A stretch of DNA of 64,000 nt, taken from assembly GCA_003116975.1 (NCBI GenBank), contig BGKB01000039.1:124001-188000 (forward strand), written 5' to 3'. The notes under the pieces are model-generated. The model was not told where the DNA came from. It searched no databases and saw only the letters and a list, made by a program, of their open reading frames with translations. Position numbers and translations under genes: made by a program. Position 1 is the first letter of the stretch; each line of letters begins with the position of its first letter. Of the stretch, positions 50,501 through 58,975 are shown piece by piece. The stretch is from Aurantiochytrium sp. KH105 (Eukaryota > Sar > Bigyra > Thraustochytrida > Thraustochytriidae).

Positions 50501-50622
50501 TCTTTCTGACCTCGTAGAGCCTTGGCCATGATGCGCTTCATCTCTCGTTCTTCTGCAGGAGCTGCATCGGCCTCTTCTTGATCGCTCGAGCGACCCGCGG
50601 TCACAGGATCGCGCCCGCCCAT
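47560..50622 (-). CDS. large coiled-coil protein, possibly TSNAXIP1-like
   Basis: The protein has 1020 residues, with the ATG at 50620-50622. A basic N-terminus is followed by coiled coil at about 195-400 (VLKREIEALREQCKRKQARV, EHQNKVEKEKELERSL). A Ser/Arg-rich disordered stretch lies at about 420-570, and a further helical region at about 590-650. A globular-looking C-terminal half (650-1010) contains SISADSVAELEWYEREMYF, RGELRDLIHEVWNFKLVKEK and LVFIDLLLES. The latter half resembles, without certainty, the layout of translin-associated factor X-interacting proteins found in ciliated organisms. No enzyme motif is seen. It faces the coiled-coil gene at 51059 head-to-head across 436 bases. The family name is a suggestion only; presence of a real gene is well supported by length and composition. 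Confidence 0.6.
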   Translation of the reverse strand: MGGRDPVTAGRSSDQEEADAAPAEEREMKRIMAKALRGQKDGRESESAEQSPRTREKARPHHRRFRSDSLQAQVRVLEAKHKSIWHEETLTRQRELEEKITGEPPGVDLDLAGRSDTERLRRPSTLITTDTNGKSKPVVDPAYALSCVEAVEEMAKARHMTPIVGDVLRNACKAIREGLNGGETSGVKQSRNFYCIETGVLKREIEALREQCKRKQARVGTMKHEYIDLVQQFAAVEDDLEKILEEYHAIEASREKGKGVVEIIQAQVDEEVRKQEQFAVAIEEQTKAVYRISQLLYEATNRRRDLRVDLRRATKKFETYREEMELNKGTVAKEEFEAVCQEILEVKDQIAVREASMQMRQAAYMEVVHGIQDHNEELRRERTEHQNKVEKEKELERSLTPRPRLEEALPLCKNIVMDEGKLLSTRGSSPALASRLKRSQSRRAAILKRSQSVSEAEAKRTQFSRSGSFIGTTKASSPAPPAVMRRGSSVARAIVRQSSMESFKMSGKKLGSSSTPRSKSTSRGSRQSRGSSSSSINQAASLDFSSIVSAATNAMRSKVPASPSQGPVAVPGNDRNQLLRPTKEAVLEIAKEIERLGLDGPKLLQAHEELRTLQKELRDARSQLKVAESYVSMELTLANRKFLTMSGRVRASISISADSVAELEWYEREMYFEHNKRGELLLHALGRGSKVPHFLKHEGTVPIRMMPRGELRDLIHEVWNFKLVKEKSSAVGSSYVSLADAFNHVLKNRYGLQSVVTRWAYNVLYSLEQMKWDPDLELFRLALIRSIPEGAYIDQQVMLTSLRSFLQKLSSLDMGGSLGEVSKATLFASLGSMFPQKKDAFMDELEECVNAEQPMPLVFIDLLLESQGENGQASNTDTFVAVIKRQHLEEIRDFYVALVEGLQVASLKYDQMGSCKVNDLTQLLQKIDETIHDSQLEHFLWNAFPDRIHSHEDAQHVRRTGKFKESAKREDGEEKVKGEASESSVDPEMFAIDQFLDTIRRGVVKPSSNFAIDPEPVIHT

Positions 50623-51058
50623 GCTTTCACTTTTGGCCTGGCGTTAAAGCACGCATGCATTCACGCGCCACGCACGCACGCATGCGTGCCGTCAGGCGAT
50701 TGATCGACGTATACACAAACAAAGACTTCCTTCCACCTCGCAGAATGCGCACAAGGTATGCTATGCTACAAAGTGTGTGTGTGTGTGTGAGAGAGATAAT
50801 AGAAGGAAAAGGGAGAAAAAAAGGTTCGTTTTTTAGCAGTGGAATGTGGAGCGCAGTACACACCTCATTTCCTGGCACACGAATGACACATGGACACGGC
50901 CTCGGACGCGAAGCGAGAGGAGTGCGGCCAAGAAGGAAACAGACTTAGACGCGTCGAGACGAGACGCGAGAGCATCTTCAGCGCGTGCGCGTGGTCACGT
51001 CTGCGAGCCGCGGGCTGCGCTCAGGCGCAAGGCCCTTCTGGCAGAATATCCTGATAAC
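50623..51058. other. head-to-head intergenic region
   Basis: Separates the two coiled-coil genes. It contains GCATGC-rich sequence (50648-50690) and a (GT)n(GA)n tract at 50776-50799. The plus frame is open from a GTG at 50846 but has no ATG before 51059. Confidence 0.6.
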
Positions 51059-53704
51059 ATGTCTGCGACCGGCGCTGGCGAGCGACGCAAGAGCGTCGTC
51101 GAAGTCGCAGAGGAGGAAGCGAAGGCGTCTTCGGATCATAGACGCAAGCACGCACTCGAGCGTCTTGGCGTGTACCACCCCAAGTCCAAGGAGGAGAGCC
51201 AGGTTGCAAGTCTCCAGCTCGAGGTCAAAGAGCTTCGAGACGCCCTGGAACGCGAGCGCGCGTTGCGTTTCCGAGATGAGCAAAAGTCCAAGTCGCTACA
51301 ACGGCGCGAGGAGCAATCTCTGAGCAGCGAACTCTCCGCACTTTCGCGCAAACTGCACGAGACACGAGCCAATCACCAAGAGGAAATGAAACGCGTGCAC
51401 GCTACCGCAGCCGCAGAGGTTGAAGAGCAGATTGACCGCCAACGCGGCCCCGTCTTTGAGCGTCTCGAGGAACGCATGATGACCTTGCTCCGCTCTCAGG
51501 TCAATGCAGGCGAGGGCAAACTACTCGACCTTGTCATGGAGGCCACTGCTGGCTTTGTCGAGCAAGAGTGCGCCGAAGGTCCCGGGAACCCGGTTTTTCG
51601 CTCGATCCGCCAAGGTGTCGAGGACAAATTGCGCAAGGCGTGCGCGCTTCGCACAGGAAGTCTGTACGAGTCTATTGAACGAGATGTTCGCGGTCAGCTC
51701 GCCAAAGAAAATGCCGCCGCTCTTGCGCAACAAGCCGCCGAAGCAGAAACACTCGAGCGCGAGTACCATCTCAAGCTTGAAACCGCCATCAAAGATATGC
51801 AGGCCAAATTGCACGGCGAGCACACAAAGCTGCGAAACGAACTTAGCGCCGCCATGCACGAAACCGGCGAAGCGTCTTTGGATGCTTTCATGCAAATGTT
51901 TCACCACAAGGCCGAGGAGAGTATGGAGGCCATGCTGGCCCAGTCTTCCCAGACGCACGAAGCCGTGAGTGCTCGACTCGCCGAACATCTCGAGAAACTC
52001 GCCTCTGTCCAGGATGCACACGCGACGCGGGTCCGCGCAATGGTCGATGAAGGGGCCTCTCGACTCTCCGAGGCTCTGGCAACGCAACGTCGGGGAGACG
52101 AGGCGCGCGAAGCCAGCGAAAAGGACATTCTATCCGGACAAATCACCGCCATGTCGCAAATTATCCAACAGGAACGCGATGCATGGCATGCTTCGTTGGA
52201 CTCGATCCGAGGTCAGCACGAAGAGAGTCGCAAAGGCTTTGAAGAGCTCTTTAAGCAAGAGCGCGAGCGCATGGAGACGGAAAAAGCCGCCTTTGAAGCG
52301 ACAATTCGAGCCCAGTACGAGCTTCTTGCCTCAACGCTGCGAGAAGAGCACGCCGAGACCGCAAAGACGGCAATGGAGCGACAGGTCGAGCTGTCCTCGA
52401 AGGAGGCGCTCATGGAGCGAACAGAGTCGAGAATGGCGGCCGAGGCTGCGCAGCGCGCAGAAAAGCAGGCCGCGACCAAATGGGAGCAAACCTTGCGGGA
52501 CAAAGCCGCCACTTGGAAACGAGAGGAAGAAGAGCGCCGCGTCATGTTGCAGACCGATCTCGCGCAGCGTTTCGACACGCAGCTGCGGGGCGTTGAAGAT
52601 CGCCTTCAAGCAGCGCACGAACTTCGTGCGGCTACGGAGGCTGCCTGGGCAGAAGAGCAAACACGAATCATCGATACCTTTGCCCACACCGAGACAAGCT
52701 TCAAAGAGACATGCGAGCGACTTTTCCATGAGCGCATGGATCGTTACGTTCGCGCAAGTGAAAAAAGACTGCGAGCGCTTCAGGAAGAAATTCTGCAGCA
52801 GGCTGCAAACGCTGCCGAGACACGCGCGCAGCTCGAGCTCCGAGTTGAAAAGGTTCGCGTGTGCGGTGAGCTGGACAAGGCCGCCTATGTCGCCGAAGTC
52901 CAAAAGATACACGAGCGCTCCCTCGCTGATCTCCGGGAGCAGCACACCGCAGCGCTGAGTGAGCTTGCCGAGGAGCTGCGCAAAGCACGCCAAGAGATTC
53001 AGGTTCTAAAGTCCGCACACGTTTTGGGCGTGCAACAGACCATGAGCGACAGGATCGGCGATTCTGTGGAGCTAGAAAAGCTTCAGGCCCGCCTGGGCGA
53101 GGAGGAGATGAGGCGTCGAGCTGGAGCCCAAGCGATGCAAGAGCATCGCGAACGCATCATTTCGCTGTGGGGATCGCTCAAGCTTCAAGCTTCGGACTGC
53201 GAATCATTTTTCCTCGAAATCTTCCACGCAGCGCCGTATTCTGCAGACTTTGAAAAACTTCTGGAGCGGCATCTTCACATGTTGGCCGCGCGCATTCCAA
53301 TTGCCAAGCTCCTTGGTGAGAGAGAGGCGCTTACGGAGGCCTTGAGTCAGAGATCGTGGGACGTGAGAAATGCGCCCCAGGTTCGCGTTGAGAAGGAGTG
53401 CTTGCTGGCGCGCCTCGGTGGTCTGAACAAACGCCTCGAGGTCGAGCTTGAACGTTTCAGTGCGCAGTTCCCGAACGAGGACTGGGCTCGGGCATGCCAA
53501 AAGGAGTTACAGACTTCACTGAGGGTCGTCCCAGGCGCGACCCTATCCTTTGCAGCAGCACATTACGAGTCTCCAGGTCAAAGGAGAAGAACCTTCCTTC
53601 CTCGATCAACACAATGGTCGCGCAGCACTCCCCAAGAGCTTTCCTTTCGTGTCACGCAAATGGACGACGCTGACCTTGACGATGCGAGTGTTGTCGAGCT
53701 ATGA
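51059..53704 (+). CDS. coiled-coil protein, function unknown
   Basis: The ATG at 51059 (MSATGAGERRKSVV) gives 881 residues; the extra 71 codons upstream start with GTG. Almost the whole protein from about 50 to 720 is heptad-rich, Glu/Arg/Ala/Gln-dominated coiled coil (SKEESQVASLQLEVKELRDA, LEREYHLKLETAIKDMQAKL). A short C-terminal helical region (730-830) includes IPIAKLLGEREALTEALSQR and LLARLGGLNKRLEVELERF. The end is Ser/Arg-rich. There are no membrane helices, motor head or kinase. It is probably structural (centrosome, basal body or vesicle tether), but the sequence does not say which. Similarity searches with coiled coils would be misleading unless restricted to the last 200 residues. 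Confidence 0.65.
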   Translation: MSATGAGERRKSVVEVAEEEAKASSDHRRKHALERLGVYHPKSKEESQVASLQLEVKELRDALERERALRFRDEQKSKSLQRREEQSLSSELSALSRKLHETRANHQEEMKRVHATAAAEVEEQIDRQRGPVFERLEERMMTLLRSQVNAGEGKLLDLVMEATAGFVEQECAEGPGNPVFRSIRQGVEDKLRKACALRTGSLYESIERDVRGQLAKENAAALAQQAAEAETLEREYHLKLETAIKDMQAKLHGEHTKLRNELSAAMHETGEASLDAFMQMFHHKAEESMEAMLAQSSQTHEAVSARLAEHLEKLASVQDAHATRVRAMVDEGASRLSEALATQRRGDEAREASEKDILSGQITAMSQIIQQERDAWHASLDSIRGQHEESRKGFEELFKQERERMETEKAAFEATIRAQYELLASTLREEHAETAKTAMERQVELSSKEALMERTESRMAAEAAQRAEKQAATKWEQTLRDKAATWKREEEERRVMLQTDLAQRFDTQLRGVEDRLQAAHELRAATEAAWAEEQTRIIDTFAHTETSFKETCERLFHERMDRYVRASEKRLRALQEEILQQAANAAETRAQLELRVEKVRVCGELDKAAYVAEVQKIHERSLADLREQHTAALSELAEELRKARQEIQVLKSAHVLGVQQTMSDRIGDSVELEKLQARLGEEEMRRRAGAQAMQEHRERIISLWGSLKLQASDCESFFLEIFHAAPYSADFEKLLERHLHMLAARIPIAKLLGEREALTEALSQRSWDVRNAPQVRVEKECLLARLGGLNKRLEVELERFSAQFPNEDWARACQKELQTSLRVVPGATLSFAAAHYESPGQRRRTFLPRSTQWSRSTPQELSFRVTQMDDADLDDASVVEL

Positions 53705-54105
53705 TGGTGTCCAACCAAGACTGATGTCATCATTGAGCACTGAAGATTCTGTGGAGATTGAACATGACATGAAAGGAAGGCGCGTCCGGGCGTCCAGAGA
53801 ATGCGCAAGATAGACAAGAGGACGGACACAAACGCATTGGTCGCTGCAAGTCTGCACTTTCGAGTGCATGGCAGTGTACAGACCGCATGCGCAACAGTGC
53901 GGTAGATTATAAGAAAAGGTGGTGACATTGGCAAAACGTACTCGCATGCGCCTACTTCACTGCAATGTAGGAAAACTATTCAATTTTATTGTTTTGTCTT
54001 TCATTCGAAAGAAATAACTTGTAACGTGTGCATAAAGAGCTGCCATCAAGCTTGCTTGGACGCCAAGCAACAACGTGGCTCGGTATTCTTCAATCAATCA
54101 ATCAA
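53705..54105. other. convergent 3' intergenic region
   Basis: Lies between the coiled-coil gene (+) and the CHMP2-type gene (-). AT-richer, with an ATTTTATTGTTTT stretch near 53980-54000. No gene is seen. Confidence 0.6.
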
Positions 54106-54113
54106 TCAATCAA
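54091..54113. repeat. (CAAT)n microsatellite containing the CHMP2 stop codon
   Basis: Five to six CAAT units. On the minus strand the array reads TTTGATTGATTGATTG, and its first TGA terminates the ESCRT-III gene. Confidence 0.9.
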
Positions 54114-54732
54114 AGAGGGCACGCTCCTCCGCGGTCGGACCCTCTTCTTCCTCTTCGGCTTGCTTGCCCGTACTTACGCGGCTGGTGGGCGCGGAAGCGA
54201 GCTCTCCGTTCAGCGAAACGCCAATCTCATCCAGGACCTGTTGCGTCATCTCGTCAGCCTCCTCTTCGATGTCGTCATCGTCGAGAGTTGCGAGAGCATC
54301 GTCCATCATTTCCTCGTTGACACTGAGACGTTCCATACCCATTTGAAAGTCCATCATGTTTCTTTGCAGTTTCTGCACGTTGGCAGCCTTGTTCGCGCGC
54401 TTCATAGCCTTGGTGGTGCTCTTAAGCGCAGTGCCCATCGAGTCCGTGGCGGCCATCATGGTCGCCTTGGTTTTGACTGCGCCCAATTGCGAATGCATTG
54501 TGACGAGTCGGGTTTTTGCGTTCCGGACTTGGACGAGCTGCTTGGCAAGAGCTCGAACTTCGGCCTCGCGTCCACTGTTCTTGGCGGTACGTTTAATCTC
54601 TGCCACAAGGCGCTTCTCCTCGTTCTCCAAGCGGGCACGCTCCCTGTTAAGTTCGCGCTGACCTTTGCCCACTTCGCGCTTCGTCTTCTTTGCCTCATCC
54701 TTTACAGAAACCTTTCTGAAAGGGTTTGACAT
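54106..54732 (-). CDS. CHMP2B: ESCRT-III subunit, CHMP2/Vps2 type
   Basis: The ATG at 54730-54732 (MSNPFRKVSVKDEAKKTKRE) gives 208 residues, the usual Snf7-family size. The longer frame to 54822 adds a His/Gln repeat and is unlikely to be translated. The basic N-terminal helices 1-2 (GQRELNRERARLENEEKRLV, REAEVRALAKQLVQVRNAKT) and helix 4-5 region (LQRNMMDFQMGMERLSVNEE) align with CHMP2B. So does the acidic C-terminal MTQQVLDEIGVSLNGEL. The end TAEERALFD sits where the MIM motif that recruits Vps4 should be, but it lacks the usual D-x-x-x-R-L-x-x-L. CHMP2 acts with CHMP3/Vps24 to build membrane-scission filaments for multivesicular bodies, cytokinesis and nuclear envelope sealing. CHMP2A versus 2B is best judged as 2B-like from the QVLDEIG block. 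Confidence 0.85.
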   Translation of the reverse strand: MSNPFRKVSVKDEAKKTKREVGKGQRELNRERARLENEEKRLVAEIKRTAKNSGREAEVRALAKQLVQVRNAKTRLVTMHSQLGAVKTKATMMAATDSMGTALKSTTKAMKRANKAANVQKLQRNMMDFQMGMERLSVNEEMMDDALATLDDDDIEEEADEMTQQVLDEIGVSLNGELASAPTSRVSTGKQAEEEEEGPTAEERALFD

Positions 54733-56545
54733 TTTCTTGTTTTTGCGGTGGTGTTGGTCTTGGTGTTGGTCTTGGTGGTGGTTCTGGTGGTCCTGCTTCA
54801 CGCGCAGCGCAGCGCAACGCAACGCAGCGCAGCGCGGGCGTACTCGGAGCGTGTGCGCTCGCGAGGCTACCGAATCGATCGCTAATGCGGGCCTTGGACT
54901 TTCCGCAGGTCAGCGCCGGCTCGGCCGCACGGAAGCAACAGGTACGCTGCGGTCCACGCGGGGGCGGCGCAGGCCCTGCTCTCCCCTCCGGCGCGCTCGC
55001 GCGCAACGTCTGTGGCCGAAGGCGTCCCGTGCGCTCGCTCGAATCCGGTTTGGCGAAGTGTCTTGCGCCGGCGAATCGGCGAATCCATGCAGGCGACGGG
55101 GATACTTGGAGAACCGGAGTTCCGCCGGTGCCTGCCTTCGAGATGTCTGTCTCGTTATGCGCGCCATGGTGACAAACAAGCGCGAAGATCTCGGGCCGCC
55201 ATCTTCAACCAAGACGTTTTCCAGTGGCACCTCACGCTCCGGGTCTAGATGACCAATGCAAATACCGTGGACGCTGGTCGCTCGTGCCAGGAAACCAACT
55301 CTCGAGCGGAGACGAGGGACCGGCTTGTCGGTCGGAGGGAGTGGAGGAGAGCCGGACGAGAAAGACGGTCACGCGGAACTTGCCGCGCCTGACTAACTGT
55401 AAAGTTTGGGAAGGAAGGGTATGGCACAGGACGGTGGGGTGTCACAAGAGACCGTCGCGAGCATCGCGAAGCGACAGCGACTAGGGCTAGGCGCAGTTCC
55501 GTGTTGGTTGAAATTCCTTCAGGTGAAGCAATCAAGGAAAAAGGAGAAATGTCTGGTGTTTTTTGGTCTTGCAAGCAACTGCACAGCGAGAAATTTGACT
55601 TTCTGAAAGCCAATCAAAATGAGTAAAAGCAAGCTAGAAAGAGTATGAAGCATAACGCCGTGTCCCGGCGCTGAGGCGTCAAGCGGCTTTGTAAGAAAGA
55701 ATCAAATAAAAAAACACGACCCAACTTTGAAGCGCCCGGCACCCTTTGGCCTTACCATAGCTAATCACGAAAAGGGAGAACGGCTGTGCGTCAGTATAGT
55801 CCATGTCACGCTCGGTTCAAGTTTCTGAGTCGAGCATGCAATGGAAAGTCGAAACAGAAGAAACAAATCCGTGTACCGCACTCGCTCGCAATTATCGCTC
55901 GCATTTCTTGCATATTGACATCTCAAATGATGCTCTGGTCTACTTGCGTGTACCGTGCCTTTGCCAACCATTCTGCACAGGAAAAGTTTCGCAGACCCCC
56001 TCCCCTTTTCGCCCTCTCTTCAAGCACTCTTCGTGTCGCCAAGATCCCTTTCTACTACTTTTCGACAAAGCGGAAGCGCTTTACTTTGCTTTGAGTCGTT
56101 CATATCCTCTCACATTGGCCTGCAATTTACAAAAGAGAAGCGAGCATTGCTGGCCTGGGAACTGTCGCAGCCCTTTTGTCGCTCGCATCCCGGGGCCATG
56201 TCCCACAACACCCTGCACCAAAATGCCATCCCACCAGCCGCAAGAACTGCACTGCAGGCACCTCCGATCGCGTCGATGGACGCAAAAGGCAAACGCACTG
56301 GCCTGTCGTGGCACGCCACCTCCCTTCGGCAAGCGCGTCCTGGGGCTTTGGGGGTAGCCGCTGCTGGCGGACAGTTGCGGCGCCCGCGCTTGGTCCCGGA
56401 CTCGGGCCAGACCTTTTGCGAGCCTGCACCATGTCATGTCACGTCATGTGATCTGCAGCTGCTCCAGACAGGCGATCGAAGGTGGCTCTCCGGCCACGCG
56501 GCCGCAGAACTCCTTCTCTGCGCTGGGCTGGGCCGAGCCGGCACG
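54733..56545. other. head-to-head intergenic region
   Basis: Shared upstream region of the CHMP2-type gene and the membrane orphan. Next to the CHMP2 start lie GGT/TTGGTCTTGGTG repeats (54745-54795) and GCGCAGCGCAACG repeats (54798-54838). The segment 55560-56100 is AT-richer. A plus frame is open from a GTG at 55955 into the downstream gene, but it shows no domain before 56546. Confidence 0.5.
54798..54838. repeat. (GCGCA/ACGCA)n repeat
   Basis: Six to seven pentanucleotide units of the form CAGCG/CAACG, about 70-105 bases upstream of the CHMP2-type ATG. Confidence 0.85.
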
Positions 56546-58429
56546 ATGCTCCGCAGGTCGCGGCGCGGCAGTCTCGCAGCGGCGGCAGCGCCCAGGACCC
56601 TGGACTCGCAAAAGCCGGCGGCCTCGAGACCCAAGGCTGATGTCGAGGGTTCCGAGGGACCCGTTCAGCCCAGCTCGCACGAGCCGGCCAAGGTGCTGGG
56701 AAGGCTGCGCAAACGCAGTATGATCATCAAGGGCAAGAGCGTGCGCAAGCGCCGCGAAAGCAAAACCCCGGAAGACGCTCAGCCCGCGAACAACAGCGGG
56801 CCGACCAAGAAATCAAGGTCGAGCGTCTTGTTGAAAAGGTCCGCATCGTTTTCCTTTGCATCCATGCGGAAACGTGGACCGCCAGCGCAGAATGTGAGTC
56901 CGCACAATGCAGGCGCGGCTGCTCCCGCGCTGAGATCTTCGCGGTCATTCTTGTCCATGTCGAGGCCTGCTGTCAAAGTGGTCTGCCCGGACAATGCGGC
57001 CCACGACGCGGTTAAGACCAAAATCTTGGTAAAGACCCCCAAGGGCAGCGCGGCCGGCGGCGCTCTTGGCGAGCTCTTGCGCATCGTCAAGGTACCCGAG
57101 ACGGCCATCAACGCAGCAGGCGACGGCGTGGTCTGGGAAGCGAGCTTTGAGGCTACTTGGACGCGGGCACTTACCAAAGTTCTGCAGAACCAAGATCGCG
57201 CTTCTGTCTGTATCGCCTTTTTAGCGATACGCTCCATGCACGCGCAGTGCGACGTTGAGCTTTCGGAAGAGCATCTTGCCACGTTTCTTTCTTGCGGAAA
57301 ACTACATAGCGATGAGATTGTCGCGGGTCCAGCACGCGAGACACTTCTCACGACGCTACTGCGAGAGTCGCCGCCGCCGCTGCAGGTCATTGAGCGCCTT
57401 CTCAAGTTCACGAGCAACGAAGTGGCCATCAATCCCCGGAAGCGAGATCACAGCGGTCAGACTGCTTTGCAGGTTTTTGTACAAAGGGTCTGTGAGGAAG
57501 ACTTTTTCCACGCGTATCTTGCGCTCGGAGAGAACCCCTCGTTTACCACCGAGGTACTTTGCATCCTCGTCCATCTCGAAAAGGCTGGTTTCTTTGCGTG
57601 CGTGGACACGACCGAGCTACGAAGTATGGAAGATAAGCTCACTGTGGCGGTTGAGCGATGCCAGGTGCAGCTTCGCTCCCTCCGAGACGACGCAACGATT
57701 CGGAGCCATGTTGACTCGCTGCGCCAGATGCAGCCTTGGGATCGAGCTACCTTGCATGCGCAAAATCGCATTGCGCGATCCTTTCAACTTGCTCTCAAGT
57801 ACCACGCGGAGGAGGTCAAAGCTCGTGGCATCAAGGTCTTGGCACTTCTTGGGCAGATTCGCAACGTTTTCACCGAGCGTCTTCGGAAACGGAGCCCCAA
57901 ACCAACGATCCCACCCGTGTCGCCAAAGGATGAGGAAACGGGCACCACAATCGGTACAGCGCGAGAAGCAAAACTTTGCTCGGAGTCAACAAACGAGCAT
58001 GTGGAAATGGAGAAACCTTCGTCTGCATTTTTCCAGCATGCACCAAGTCTTGCCCTGGGTCTTTTGACGCTTTGGGAGTTGGTTCGCCGTGCTGTACTTG
58101 TTATGCAAATTTGCGAGAGCTCAGGGACAAAGTCGCGGGCGTGTCGATCCGAGGAACAATCACTCGCGCTCGTCGGTATCGTACTCTGTGTCTTGCTCAT
58201 GGTGTCAGCCATTTCCGCGGTGTGGTTCGTTCGAGCTCACAGAATTACCACCGTCATCATGGCAGCATTTACTGTACAGAGTGCTGCCCAATGGTGGGCC
58301 GGCAGCCTTGTCGACGGTCTCCGTATGGTCATCTATGTGGCGATCGCGATCCAGAGCTGCGAGACCTGGCCTACTTTTGGATCCGTGCCACTTCGATTTC
58401 GGACTATTCTGCAAAAAAGACTGGGTTAG
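56546..58429 (+). CDS. membrane protein of unknown function, C-terminal helices
   Basis: The start chosen is the ATG at 56546 (MLRRSRRGSLAAAAA), giving 627 residues. In-frame ATGs at 56198 and 56276 would add up to 116 residues of no recognisable character. The N-terminal 150 residues are basic and Ser-rich (RLRKRSMIIKGKSVRKRRES). The middle (about 165-440) is predicted helical, with HEAT/ankyrin-like spacing (LLTTLLRESPPPLQVIERLL, SGQTALQVFVQRVCEEDFFH). Three to four hydrophobic helices lie at about 500-610: LALGLLTLWELVRRAVLVM, LALVGIVLCVLLMVSAISAV and ITTVIMAAFTVQSAA. The layout (repeat-rich cytosolic part then membrane helices) recalls truncated TRP- or ankyrin-type membrane proteins, but no pore is seen. 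The stop codon lies exactly where the tandem repeat of the neighbouring gene begins. Confidence 0.6.
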   Translation: MLRRSRRGSLAAAAAPRTLDSQKPAASRPKADVEGSEGPVQPSSHEPAKVLGRLRKRSMIIKGKSVRKRRESKTPEDAQPANNSGPTKKSRSSVLLKRSASFSFASMRKRGPPAQNVSPHNAGAAAPALRSSRSFLSMSRPAVKVVCPDNAAHDAVKTKILVKTPKGSAAGGALGELLRIVKVPETAINAAGDGVVWEASFEATWTRALTKVLQNQDRASVCIAFLAIRSMHAQCDVELSEEHLATFLSCGKLHSDEIVAGPARETLLTTLLRESPPPLQVIERLLKFTSNEVAINPRKRDHSGQTALQVFVQRVCEEDFFHAYLALGENPSFTTEVLCILVHLEKAGFFACVDTTELRSMEDKLTVAVERCQVQLRSLRDDATIRSHVDSLRQMQPWDRATLHAQNRIARSFQLALKYHAEEVKARGIKVLALLGQIRNVFTERLRKRSPKPTIPPVSPKDEETGTTIGTAREAKLCSESTNEHVEMEKPSSAFFQHAPSLALGLLTLWELVRRAVLVMQICESSGTKSRACRSEEQSLALVGIVLCVLLMVSAISAVWFVRAHRITTVIMAAFTVQSAAQWWAGSLVDGLRMVIYVAIAIQSCETWPTFGSVPLRFRTILQKRLG

Positions 58430-58975
58430 CGTCGATGCGCTTGGACAATCGCCGAGCAACATCTCTCAGTTTGTAAGAAATGGTCACCAACTTGCAAGAG
58501 AGGTCACATAATAGTGAGAGAACGTGACAATGAACTATATTGACCCTTTGTAGAGCTTGGGGAAGTCTTTACATGTGACGCGCGTTGGTTCGGGGGCCAT
58601 CTTGGCGCGCTTGGGCATTTGCCGAGCACAATTGTCTCCAAGTTGCACGAAAGAAGAATATCAACTTGCAAGGGAGGTGACATAGAAATGGGAAAACGTG
58701 ACATTGGTCTATACTGAACCTTTGGAGAGCTTGAAGAGACCTTTACATGTGACGCGCGTTGGTCCTGGGGCCTTCTTGGAGCACTTGGACATTTGCCGAG
58801 CATAATCGTCTCCGACTTGCAAAAGAAAGGTCATCAACTTGCAAGGGAGGTGACATAGAAATGGGGAAACGTGACATTGGACTATTTTAGAGCTTAGAGA
58901 GGTCTTTACGTGCGACGCGTGCTGGTTCTGGGGCCGACTTAACACGCTTTGGGACGTCTTGAAAGGAGACGTCAT
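58430..58975. repeat. tandem repeat of about 170 bases, 3.2 copies, including the 3' coding end of the FAD oxidoreductase
   Basis: Read on the minus strand, copy 0 starts near 58970 inside the oxidoreductase gene (its last 25 codons and 3' flank). Copy 1 begins near 58802, copy 2 near 58627, and a short copy 3 at about 58455 runs into the end of the upstream convergent gene. Shared elements are CAAxxGTCCCAA/CAAG, ACGCGCGTCACATGTAAAG, AATGTCACGTTTxCCCATTT and CCTCCCTTGCAAGTTG. Copies 1 and 2 are non-coding duplicates of a coding end. The 99- and 137-residue open frames here are products of the repeat. Confidence 0.88.

Noticed and set aside
58504..58803. 99-residue frame with repeated CPSAPR and QRASHVK segments
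   Set aside because: Created by the tandem repeat of the oxidoreductase 3' end; not an independent gene.
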